Assembly: GCF_004359215.1 (NCBI RefSeq)
Contig: NC_090615.1
Span: 6,098,527 to 6,162,526 of the forward strand
Direction of reading: 5' to 3'
DNA length: 64,000 nucleotides
Source: Bremia lactucae
Taxonomy: Eukaryota > Oomycota > Peronosporomycetes > Peronosporales > Peronosporaceae
The number at the start of each line of letters is the position of its first letter. The stretch's first letter is position 1. Below, piece after piece: positions 22,321 through 33,700 of the stretch. A model generated the notes under the pieces. That model had not been told where the DNA came from and did not search any database. It was given only the letters and a program-made list of their open reading frames with translations. A program made the position numbers and the translations under genes.

Positions 22321-24685
22321 CTTCAGAATAATACGGTGGGATATACAATGTATCAGCAAGCAGCATCACCGTATTCGCCGCCAGAGGACTAGCCAAGCAA
22401 GCGGCATGCCGTAAGCGTCCCGCCACGCATAGATGATTGAGAATGAGCCAACTGACGTGGTGGGATGCATTGAGCAAACCAGCATACTCGCGGTAATGCT
22501 CAAGGTGAGAGTTGCCTTTCCGCCACACTCATTTGGTACTCGAATGATTAGGCGAGTAGCAGGAAAAACCGGGAACGCGTTGGGGTGTCGAAAGTGGTGA
22601 AGGAACATCGCCGTTTTGAAAAATGAAATGTGCGTTTCCAGCTTGAATTGTTCGGAACAGGAGACCGTGTCGAATTTTGAGACGAAAAAGTCAAAATAAT
22701 AAGCTCCCCTTCCGTGAGAGCACCCACGCGTCCCCGCTGTGATCGCGCAAGAAACACTTGACGCCAGAATGACTTGGTCGTGCTAGCCCCACATTATTGA
22801 CTGGAACACGGACTTGATAATGCAACATATCACGACCAGCTGACGTGGCCACCGTAACGTCCTCTCGCTCCATGATAGCTGGGCACAGAAGCTGAAGACG
22901 CGTTCCGCGAAGCAACACGGACTTGGCATGCCAGCTCGCAGCCGCCGCTCGTTCCGGTATGATAACAGTGAGTGTCGGCGTCGTGCGTGCATATGGTGAA
23001 GACGGTGGAAACGATGGCAATTATCATCCAAGCTGCCAGGGCCGCTTCCTCCAGAGATATTATTGGTCGCAGATCATCGTCCGGCTTTTCGCTATACGAC
23101 CTGGTGGCAGTGCGAACCAACATAGCACCGCGATCTGGTAATGCTTCGACCCCCGCATCAGCAAGTACAGTGCAGCCGCAGGAGCTAAGTAGGACTTGAC
23201 CTGTTTAACATCCCGTCAACGCACTTTCAACTGTGTTCGACAAGACATCAGCTGCATGGGCCTCTTGCAGGAGCACATCCTTTTCCGTGTCCTGCATAGA
23301 GCTAGCAACTGTGCATGCACACCAGTCTATCCATTATTGGTGTCTTACCAACCATGGCATGCCTAGGATGAGGTCATACAGATTTCTATACCTAGCACCG
23401 TGAGCTTCTCTCCACAGAAAACTTACCAAAACTGAAGGCGAATTCAACTTAAACCCACTCAGACTTTACGATCGCGCCGTTAGCTACATGAACGGTCGCC
23501 TCTTTTCGCTTGCTATCCTGGCAAAGCGACTCATTTATCGCCGGTCTCTGTTTAAGAGACGCGAGTCTTACAAAATCCTGTGATCGGGATTCACCAGAAG
23601 GAGTATTACATGGTCATAGTCTCATTCTCGAGTGCTATAGACCAGCCGGGTTCAGGTCCGAAATTTCGGCACCTCAGGGACTATGCTACCATTTGTTCGA
23701 TTACTCTAAACTAAGGTGTAGCTTCAGAGTCCGTGTCAGTAAGGCATTCCACCTCTGCTGCGCTCCTGCATTTGCCAATCCCTCAGTGGTCGATGCAAAA
23801 CTCTCGCGTCTTGCATGTTGAAGGATTGCCTCTCAACTCAAACAGTTTAAATTACCTCTATCATCATCGACGGCGCCTAACTTAAAAGAGCCTCTCGCGA
23901 CAAGCCATGCCGCAGTCCATTCATGAACGAGGGCACCTTGATGTGTGTGCGATATCGGACACACAACAAAAGATACCGAGAGTGGGCGTATCTCCTGCAC
24001 ATATTCTTGAAGGGGTCGCTTCGCCTTTCGCGCTGCAAAGAAGCGGACATGAAGCAACACTTCGTTGCTCGGCGGCTGACACATGGCGCGAATCTTTGTT
24101 TAATAGATCGTCTATGAAGGCAACGCCTTATCGTCCACCACAAGCGCCGGATAAGCCCACTTTGAGAGCTTATCGCACAAATGGGGCATGGCGTACGACA
24201 TCATCCGAGTGTCGTCCTCGATGAGCTGCGCCACACCGCATTGCTTCACGGCTAGCAGCCAGTGGACAATCGTGTGCGCTGCAGTCCAATCGAGCTTGGG
24301 CGGGCCCATCCGAATGTGGCTGATGCGGCCGGGCGGAGAGCGTCTGAACAAACCTGTTGAAATTATCATTCCGAGTCTGCTCACGCCTGTGCTCATCCTA
24401 AGTCTTAAGGACAAACTCCACCGCAGCATGGTTCTGTGCATCGGACACGGCCATTTGCTGTTTGAGCACAAAAGCCTCAACCTGGTCCGACTAAGCAACA
24501 TGTTGCTTAGGAGGACTGCCCAAGATCCTGGCCACGGCTTGCTCACAAGTCCCTGCGCCAAGTGCTCAGCCACCTCCCGATGGTGTTCAAAGAGTTGGGG
24601 GAAATGAGATTTATCAATATTGAGGCTGATCCTCACTGATACGCTTAGAGAGGCGGGTCGTGGGAAGGACTACACGTGCTACCAA
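22321..24685 (-). pseudogene. Gypsy family B internal region (gag to protease), copy B1
   Basis: Minus strand, reading away from LTR B1. Gag: 24636 to about 24110, with SLNIDKSHFPQLFEHHREVAEHLAQG, then a frame with DWTAAHTIVHWLLAVKQCGVAQLIEDD. Protease end near 23390-23200: WIDWCACTVASSMQDTEKDVLLQEA, closely matching minus-strand 58930-58810 (WIDWRTRTVANSTQDTGKDVLLREA), the post-protease linker of the same family. 23120-22330 is an Ala/Ser/His-rich open stretch with VRVPVNNVGLARPSHSGVK that I could not assign. Frameshifted and dead. Confidence 0.7.
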
Positions 24686-25204
24686 GTTAATGCGGGCTCT
24701 TTTAGTACGACCTTGCACTAAAATACACACCTTCGGGTACAGCTTGGAGGCAGTTTGACCATCTTCTCTTCCGTGCAGCGAGGCAGTTGGTAGGCGCCGA
24801 AACGACCTCGCACAACAAACTTTGTACCTTAGCACAAGTGTCGTCACGAAAGCGGTTGCCCGTCCCCTCGTGCGCACTTGTTATCTAGAAAGTAAGTTTA
24901 AGGCTGTTTTATATTTAATGATATTATACGTTAAATCTTGTTACTTTATCAATAGATGCCATCTTCGTAGATGTGCATCTCTACATGGCGAGCGCATCGT
25001 TCCGAATACCTTTGCTCGTGTATGACGCCAGACGTCATCCCTCTCAATGTATTAAACCTTTGTACATCATATACCCAAGGGTGAGTCACTATGTGAACCT
25101 CATCCGAGCGTCAGGTCAAATTACATCTCATGTAGTAATTGTAATTGACCTCCCCGTTAAGTGTACTTGACAGGTATATAACAGAACACAGCTAGCCCGT
25201 AGCA
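24686..25204 (-). repeat. Gypsy family B LTR (copy B1)
   Basis: In minus orientation it begins TGCTACGGGCTAG (family consensus TGTAACGGGCTAG) and ends near 24686, with the primer-site core TGGTAGCACGT at 24684-24674 just inside. Matches copies at 26686-27219 and 29075-29566 (for example GAAAGCGGTT, TCCCTC-AATGT, AAGTGTACTT-A blocks). Confidence 0.8.
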
Positions 25205-26072
25205 CGATCGCTCAATGGTTTAACCTGCCATCGGCCTTATCAGAATAATCTTAGTGAAAACAAATTCTTCGTTCAAGATTCGCCAGCTTTAAGAAATCAT
25301 ATGAATTCTCACTTTTAAAAATAGTCCATTGCGTACCGACGGACTTGTGCACTTCGTTGAGAGATAGGCCGACATTGTCTTCGACTGTCTCTAGTAAAAA
25401 TGAGTATTATGAAAAATAGCTAGTAAGCTATATAGACTATTACGGCAGCTTCAATTTGGTGGAACAAGGTATTTATTCGATTTCAAAAAGGCGAGTCATT
25501 GTATAATGTCGTCATAATTCGCAAACTCCAAATGGTTGCGCTTTAGAAATAGATAACATGGATACAACAAAGAGCACTTTTCTATGTCGTAGATTAGATT
25601 AATTTTGCATTATTGATTATATGAAAGCGGAATAGCTCATTTTGCTTTCTCAGTGGATGATCAAGAATCACGAAAACAGCTTTTATGTTATGGCTGTGAT
25701 TTTGCTCAACACAGTGCTAGCCAGAGAATGATTCAAGGTTAACACCTCGATTTTTCACGATTACAACATCAAAATGGCGTCGACATTTCGAGCTCGCATC
25801 TACCAATATTTATTTGCGTACTCGACATGCTTCTGTATGTCCGTCAAGTTATTCTTGAACTGACATCATACTAAAGTAGCGTCGACGTATCTTTGTACAT
25901 ATGTTTTGATAACATTCGCAATCATTTTATAGTCCCACGATGCATGTTGCCGGCGTGCATGACATTACAACTTGTTCCCACACCAGGTCAAACGGCGTGG
26001 TAATTGAAAATAGCGAAGATACTTTCAATCCTATAGATATCTGTCTGTCTCGTCGATTGCGCTCATATTAGT
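25205..26072. other. AT-rich stretch without recognised features
   Basis: About 870 bp between LTR B1 and LTR A2. No open frame of note on either strand and no similarity to the other repeat families of the window that I can see. Confidence 0.45.
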
Positions 26073-26200
26073 TGTAACGGGGTGTATCGTTACATGAAAT
26101 TAACACTTAATGGTTGTTAATTAATATATTATCTAAAAGGTAGATAATATTTGGAGGAAATTAATTTATATAGTAATTTCCTGAATTCTTATCCATAAAT
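26073..26200 (+). repeat. Gypsy family A LTR (copy A2), cut by assembly gap
   Basis: Begins TGTAACGGGGTGTATCG and matches the first 128 bp of the family A LTR almost perfectly, ending at TTATCCATAAAT where the N run starts. Confidence 0.88.
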
Positions 26201-26300
26201 NNNNNNNNNNNNNNNNNNNNNNNNNNNNNNNNNNNNNNNNNNNNNNNNNNNNNNNNNNNNNNNNNNNNNNNNNNNNNNNNNNNNNNNNNNNNNNNNNNNN
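26201..26300. other. Assembly gap (100 N)
   Basis: Exactly 100 N, the usual placeholder for a gap of unknown size. It separates a plus-strand family A LTR from a minus-strand family B gag, two sequences that do not belong to one element. Confidence 0.98.
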
Positions 26301-26685
26301 GAACTTGGGCAGTCCATCCGAATAGGCCCGGTGGAGAGTATTTCAACAGTCCTGTTGAGAGCCTCGCTCCGAGCCTGCTCACGCCTTAGCTCATCCTGAG
26401 TCTGAGTGACGCACTCCGCCGCAGCATGGCTCTGTGCCTCGGACGCGGCTCTCCGCTGTCCGAGCACGAATGCGTCAAACTACTCCAACTGAGCAACATG
26501 TTGCTCAGGAGAATTGCCCATGAGACTTGTCAGGGCTTGTTCACCAAGTCTCTGCGCCATAAGCCCTGCCACCTCCCTATGAAGTTTGGAAAGGTGGAAG
26601 AAATGAGCCCAATCAATATTGAGGCTCATCCTCACGTACACACGCAGGGATGCGGGTCGTGGGAACGATTACAAGTGCTACCAAA
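26301..26685 (-). pseudogene. Gypsy family B gag N-terminus (copy B2)
   Basis: Minus strand, starting shortly after LTR B2: NIDWAHFFHLSKLHREVAGLMAQR, then the coiled-coil-like QRRAASEAQSHAAAECVTQT, DELRREQARSEALNRTVEIL and GPIRMDCPS running into the gap. Better preserved than copy B1, whose equivalent is frameshifted. PBS core TGGTAGCACTTG at 26682-26671. Confidence 0.75.
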
Positions 26686-27219
26686 TGTAGGTGGGAACGT
26701 CGTAATGCGGCCACGCTCTACTTAGGCACACACCCTAGCACAGCGAGAAAGCGGTTTGACCGTCTTCTCTCACGTGCAGTGAGGATGTTGGTGGGCGCTT
26801 AAGCGACCTCACCCAACGAACTAAGTGCCTTAGTTTAAGTGTCGTCACGAGAGCGGTAATCCGGCTCCTCGTGCGCACTTACTAAGTAGAAAGTAGTTTT
26901 CAGATTGATTTGTATTTAATCGCATTAAAAATAAAAATACCTATTTTTACCAATCAAAAATGTCATCTCTGTAGATAACACTTAGATGTTTTGCGAGCGT
27001 ATCTTTCTAGATACCTCGCGTAACGGACGACGCGCTGGGCGTCATCCCTCCTAATGTGAATGCACCCATGTGCATCACATCCACAAGGGTTGGTCACAAA
27101 TGTGCACCACACCCGAGTGTTGGGTCTAACTACTATTATTTAGTAATTGACCATCCCCTTAAGTACCAAATGTACTTAATGGGGACTGTGTAACATTAGG
27201 GCATTTCTAGCCCGTTACA
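26686..27219 (-). repeat. Gypsy family B LTR (copy B2), complete
   Basis: 534 bp; on the minus strand it starts TGTAACGGGCTAG (27219) and ends CCACCTACA (26686). It is the 5' LTR of copy B2 because PBS and gag follow on the same strand. Confidence 0.85.
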
Positions 27220-28389
27220 AGAAGGAATAATGGTATTGTGCTGCTCTAATAATAAAAGCAGTGTTCTTTAATAGGATGCTGTGTCTGGCAGGAGCTCAGC
27301 CTCGTATCCATCTCGATTTATGTCAGCTTTAATTGTGGAACGTACTCGTTTTAAAGAAACGAATTACAATGTGCTTTAAAGTTATGCATAAGCGGTGGGC
27401 ACCAGCTCTACCGACGATCGGCTACACCATCCAAATTAACTTCTTAATCATACCGTGACTCGTGATAATTTAGCTAACGATGCTAAGATTTACACAATAT
27501 AGCTTGAGATCTATAGTACTCATGGCTGCGCAAGATACCTGGAAGCGAGTCTGCGAGTCGTTATTTAGTGGAATGCGACATAAACCAAATTTACATTGAG
27601 TGACTCTTGGATGGTTGCTGTACTTTATTAAACTGCATCGTTAAACTAGTCGACAAATCAGGCATTCGAGTCTGTTATGTTACAGACTGGACTGCAAAGT
27701 GCTGCTAGATTCGGCAGGATCCCAAAACGTTTAGCAACAGCAAGAACGCCTTATATATACTAGATTTTTCAGCATACGTCAGCATTCAAGTAACTAACAA
27801 TATGTATTTACGTGTAATTAAGTATGAAGACTGGAATTACTGTGCTCAACCTATTTTTCACTAAAATGTACGGCTTAAATGTGTATGAATACGATTCTGA
27901 TGCAAAAATTTCCCAACACCAGCGTATCGATCTTATCAAAACCATGCTGACTCGTATTAGTTAGTAGTTATTAGTCTAAATACAATATTACGTATCAGGT
28001 TCATTACCCAAAGCAGTTACCATTTAGTAAACAAAAATTCTTATATATGCCTAGTTTTCACTCCTACGGACGTGGTGGCTCCAAGTCATGAAGTTCTGCC
28101 AAAAAAAGTGAATTATATGTTGCACACTTCCGGATATCAACAGTCAATACCGAAGCTATTTCGGGATTTGGCCGAATATTATAAAATTAACTTATAATAT
28201 ATATGTCATTCCTTTCTTAGAAATAGAATATACATACATATACATTCTATTATTTTGTAAGGGCGGTATGTGTACCTCAGCTTTTTGGTAAACGTACCTC
28301 ACCCCAAATAATCCTTTCAACTACAGCCAATGAGAAAGCTGAATTTCCTGAGCGTGCCATCGGCACTTCGTTATGTAATATACCTTCAG
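27220..28389. other. Unassigned AT-rich region
   Basis: About 1.2 kb with no ORF of note. Contains an imperfect AT palindrome around 28205-28250 (TAGAATATACATAC/ATATACATTCTA) that could be an end of the neighbouring MULE fragment, but I cannot show it. Confidence 0.4.
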
Positions 28390-28978
28390 TAAATAAATTC
28401 CTTCGTTCGCAACAGCTTCGTTTGCCCAATCATGAAACATTCTATCAGGATATGAGTATTCCTATACCACTGGAAGCACGTTCTAGCACACTTGATATGG
28501 CAACGGAAGCAATAAAAGTCTTTGCATTGGATAATGGATTTAATGTGGAGGTTCAGAGAACTCGGACTGGGGTCCAGTAAAAAAAATAGAGTCCTAACTT
28601 GCGTGCATTGCGAGTTTGCAGTACCTCTACTCTCCTTCAAGAGAGTGCCTTTTCGAACTGATATTGCTTAAAGATGACACTGATGTCTGGGCTTCCAGTG
28701 TCATAAGTGCTGAACACAATCATGGACCAATTGCTAATGTAGCAGCTTATCCTTCAGCCAGATCTATTTCCAGTTCTAAGGTTGAGATTGTTCGAACCCT
28801 GACGCAAATTGGAGCTCAGCCGCGTGTTATTCTATGTGCTCCACGTGCTCAAGACCCAGCAAATTTGTCAACTGCGCAGGACATTTACAATATTATAAGG
28901 CAAAAAAAGCGGAAATGCTTGATTGTAGACCATCAGCTTAAGCATTGTTGGAACACTAATACTTCGCGGTATAAATGA
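28390..28978 (+). pseudogene. MULE/FAR1-type transposase N-terminal fragment
   Basis: First frame (28450-28580): PLEARSSTLDMATEAIKVFA then LDNGFNVEVQRTRTGVQ, like the FAR1/WRKY-GCM1 DNA-binding start. After stops, second frame 28616-28975: FELILLKDDTDVWASSVISAEHNHGPIA, with the HNH step that usually precedes 'I..L...G..PR.I', here TLTQIGAQPRVIL, and AQDIYNIIRQKKRK. This is the classic N-terminal half of a Mutator-like transposase. The catalytic DDE half is missing because LTR B3 follows at 29075. Confidence 0.7.
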
Positions 28979-29074
28979 TCATTCTGGAAAGCTTTCTTGC
29001 CTCTTTATCATTCCGAAATCAGCCGAGAATGTGGACAGAAACTACTCTGCAAATAAGAGATTTTTCTTCTTGAC

Positions 29075-29566
29075 TGTAGGCGGGCACGTCTTAATGCGGC
29101 CACGCCCTATTAGACACACACCCTAGCACAACGAGGAAGCGGTTGAACCAGCTTCTCTTGCGTGCAGTGAAGTAGTTGTGGTAGGCGCGTTAGCGACCTC
29201 ACCCAACCCACTAAGTAATTTAGTAAAGCGCCGTCACGGGAGCGGTAATCCGGCTTCTCGTGCGCATTTACTAAGTAGAAAGTAGTTTCAGACTGATTTA
29301 TGTTTAATCGCATTAAATATAAATACCTTTTTTTACCAATCAAAATATCATCTCTATAGGCAACACTTAATATGTATTGCGAGCGTATCTTTTTAGATAC
29401 CTCGCATAACGGATGACGCTAGGCGTCATCCCTCCTAATGTGAATGCACCCATGTGCATCACATACACAAGGGTTGGTCACAAATGTGAACTACACCCGA
29501 GTGTTGAGTCTAATTTCTTTAATTTAGTAATTTACCATCCCCTCAAGTACACCAAGTGTACTTAAC
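29075..29566 (-). repeat. Gypsy family B LTR (copy B3), truncated
   Basis: Plus-strand sequence opens TGTAGGCGGGCACG (the LTR 3' end on the minus strand) and runs parallel to copy B2 until CTTAA at 29561-29565, after which the two diverge; about 45 bp of the LTR 5' end are missing. No gag attached, so solo or truncated. Confidence 0.8.
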
Positions 29567-30799
29567 GCGGTGGTGTTGAGCGGCAGCGCTCGCAAAGGAG
29601 GCCGCTTTCTTGTTCCTGTGACACTACATTCAATCTAGTTGAGCGACTCCGCCGCATAGAAATCTCATCTTAGCCACCGGTACACTTCGCACGAGCCAGG
29701 GCAAAATTTCGATGAGCGTTACACGGTTTTGACAATAAAATCCAGCCCTACATGGTGGACGACGACCTCTTGTTTGCACGTACGATCGGCGCTTGCTGAT
29801 TCCTTCATCTGATGCGATGAATCCCAGATCTCACGCGTGAAGACCGCAACCTTCGGTCGCGGCCAAATATCATTGTGTGTTTGATGGCATCCCAGGTAAA
29901 ACTTAAAACACCCGGAAGGTCTATGCCAAACACCAGACGTAAGGTCCGCTTCCTTCAAATCGCGATCTTTCACCAGGTAATTCTAATGGCGCCGGGCGCA
30001 GAGCAGTTCAGAATAAATGACTAGCCATCGCTGAAAAGGATATCGGACACTCTGGCACGGAGCAAGATAGATCTAGGGTAGCCAACTTCCACAGAGAGGA
30101 GCTGTTACTCTTCAGACGATAAAGCGTTTGCGCATTGTTCGGAAAGAGAGCTCGTATTTAACGGATGCCCCTCCACTTGTATTTGCTGAAATTCCCTGGA
30201 AGTTCGATTTCTTTACTTGCTCGTCGCTAATTTTTGCTTTCATCTCGGCGCCTGCAGGAGACAATCTGCTTGAGTATCGTTAGGGCCTCCATCGTCGATA
30301 GCCAGCCCAAAGGTGCACCGCACATGTAATCGCCGGACATACGCCTTAAGTGAATTGGAGTCCCACTGGCCACTGCAGCAGCGATATCACCGATGTGACT
30401 GGTATCACCCTGCAATCAATGCCCGTATCGAAGCGAGATATCGAAGTACCTTCTCTGCTGAGTAGCCAGGAATGATGTATGTGGACTTGTGCAGAGTACG
30501 CAATCAAAGCTCCCGGCTCTAGAGCGCGAAATACGAGCGAAGTTGTAAAGGATAACAAGGAAAATTTATTCATAGTGTCGGCGCGTCACCATGCATTGAG
30601 TCGCTATGCCTTGCGTGGGCGAGAGCCGTATGACACCTCGCTGAAGCGTCAACCAAGACAGTGTGTCGCTAAGATACGTATGTCCTCTTGCAAAATCCGC
30701 TCCATTTAAATTACGCCTTTCATCGGCGATTTTTTATCCTCAGCATATCCTTAAGTGTAGCGTTTCCAATCCATCTGGTATCAAAACGCCCTGATGCTG
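29567..30799. other. Unassigned transposon-like sequence
   Basis: Moderately GC-rich sequence with short open frames on the minus strand (for example 29973-29719 and 30573-30346). They may be the 3' tail of the minus-strand LINE, but no RNase H or other domain can be recognised. Confidence 0.35.
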
Positions 30800-33700
30800 C
30801 TGAATCAGCCCTCACCCGGCCCGAACCTCGTCACCAAGTACTCCGCTGCCATCAGCTGTGACACTACCGTCGTCATTACAATCGACTGCAGCACGCAAAG
30901 CATAGGATATGGCTCGTCGACAGACCTTGGCCGACATGTGGAGCAGCTGGAAGACCGACATGTGGAGCAGCTGGAAGACCGACAAATTCAGAACCAGTCA
31001 GTCATAGAGTCGCCCGAAAGCGAGGATGTGTCGTCGGTCCAACACGGCGTAATGTACGCAGGGCCCTTTCAGCAGAACCCCAGAGGAAGTCGCCGATCGG
31101 TAAATCTCTAAAGGAAACTGTAGCTGCCCATTGGTCAACAGCTATTGCTTTTTTAGTCATTCGTATCATTCGTATACACGGCACCGCACGTCCATCTTGA
31201 ATTATCGGCAGTAAAGTTATTCCGGGAGGTATCCAAGTTCAGGACCCCTTGCCGCCACGAGCACCTCAGAGTCCATAATCAAGCTGTGCAACCGAGTAAC
31301 CACGGCGAAAAGTGGCTAGCGGTGCCATGTAAAGTTGGTGATTTTGGCACCGGGATGGCACTGAAGAGCCGTACACCGCACGAGAATTCTCTCAAGCGAG
31401 TACAAGTTCGATCCATAGAGATCGTATGCATTTAGTCCAGGGGTCAGTTACCGCATCCTGTTGTCCAACAAGTACACAAGATACCTGCAGGATCCGCGTG
31501 AAGACTGCCAACTAGGCCAAATGTGTTTAGAGAAAAGGCTGATCCACGAAAGTCAGGCTCAATGATCATAGACTTCGCTCTATTCGTCAGCAGGCCTAAA
31601 CAGCTGCAAATTCATCGAGAATTGTAACAACAGGTAAAATCGTAGACCGATCGCTGAGGTAAACCGCAGTGTCATCAGCGTAGCCCGAGACTTTAATGCA
31701 AATAAACTTTTTTACTAGATGTAAGGTGGCTCTTGGATGATCCAATTGACACTATCGAGGGCGAGTATAAATAGTAATGGTGCAAGGGGGCACACCTGTC
31801 GAATTCCATAGTGTGTTTCACGTCGGCTGGAGCGGTACACACTCACAATAATTCGACACGTCGTGTCGCGGTGTAATGCTGCTGTGACCGATACAAATTT
31901 GGGCGACAAGCAAGCCATGTTAACGCCGATAGAAGAAATCGATGTTGGAAAGTGTCGTATGCCTTGGAGAGATCGAGAAGCAGAACAATGGCTCCATGTA
32001 GGCCACTGTCAGCACTCGCCACTTTGCGAACCGCCAAAAACATTTTAAGAGCTGTATGAATTGACCGTTTCGAGACAAATCCTACTTGAGCAGGCAGAAC
32101 AATGTGCGACAACTACTACCGCACCTGAAACGAAAGGATCTTTGTAAGAAATGTTGAAGTCGCTGTTGGGAAGCGCGAGTGGGCGATGATCAAGCGACAA
32201 GGCGAAACCCGCAACTTTCTTCAGACAATAAATGTCCGCTTCACCAGAAGACGCCAGCAGCACGTAACACTACAGCCATCTAGTGTACAGTACTGCGAGA
32301 ATAGTCGCGAGCGCGTCTGCATTATCTCGGCAAAATGTTTTTGTTGATTTCATTCGGGCCCGCCATCTTCAAAGCCTCACTTACATCGCCGGGATATATG
32401 GCCGACGTCACATCAGAGTCACCAATCCGGTCCGGTGTGAGGATCGCTCAAGAAGTGCAGCGGCAACAGTTGGACAAGCAAAATAATGAGTCATAATATG
32501 CTTCCAGCCGACTGCCATTTCATCCGCTGACTTCTGCGACCGATTCGGTCCGTAAGTTCAGGACAACACTTTCGTTTTCCTTGTAGCTCTGCCACCAGGA
32601 AAACGAAAGTGTTGTCCTGAGCTTAAGTCGACGCCCGAGCATAGAATCGACGGAATGTCTCGCGTGGGGATTACACGGACTGGACAAGGGCTTGCTCGTT
32701 TTGGGTTCTCTGCCCATAATCTTCGACATATTGCAACGTTTCGCCGAAGATCTGCACCAGTATCGACGGGGCTCGGTTGGTCGCATATCTCTTGAGCACA
32801 CGCTGGTGATTTACTTGGCAAGCGCGCATCCAATATCGCCGCATCCAGTCGGAAATATAGGTGCTTGAGCCAACGTCTATAGCTTCTCGTCAAACCTTGC
32901 GGGCTGTCTTCGCAGACGCCAAAAGGACTTTACGTAAACTTATTTTCCATCAATCTCATCATTAAGCCAATCGTCGTACGCGCACAACATCACAAGACGC
33001 CCCAATCCGAATACTTATTCCATTTGAGATCCGCTTCTGGACCAGATACAGACATGTCGACGTCTCGAATCTATTCAGCAAAAACAACACTCACATATCA
33101 CTGATTTTGTCGCATACTGGCCGGGCAAAGTGTAAGACTGCTGTGTGCCGCCGCATGAAAGGTCGATATGGTCCTCTCTTTTTCCGCTCGCTCCATGTCA
33201 AATTCGAGAATATTGCAAAGCTGAGCCCGACCGAGAAGACGTTTCAGCGCTAACGAATCATGTCGTCCGGGCGGCGATACGAAAGACCGATCTGGATGTG
33301 GCACTGACGTGCAATCAAAATCCCCACCCAGGAACATGAGGCCGTCGTGTCCCAGGAGGTGTTGTCGAGGCATCTAAAAAACTCCTCTCGTTCCGTCTTA
33401 CTACACGGTGCATATACGTTGACAGAAAGGGCGAATTCGCCTCGAATAGCTATTCGGACAGCACTTTAATGCGGTATCCAATGCTCCTCTTGCCACGGTT
33501 CCAGTTTAGTAGGCAATGAATATGGATTAGGTAAAATCGGCCTTCCTCGGCTTCGGTCCACCGAGCGCTTGCTGGCTTGCCTACTGAACCCCATGTGGTG
33601 CTGAACAATTTTTTCAGACTCGCTGCTTCACCAAGAAAGACCCCCGTTTCTTGTAATAAGATTAAGTATATGTATTCTCGTGATTTGCGCTGCCGAGTGG

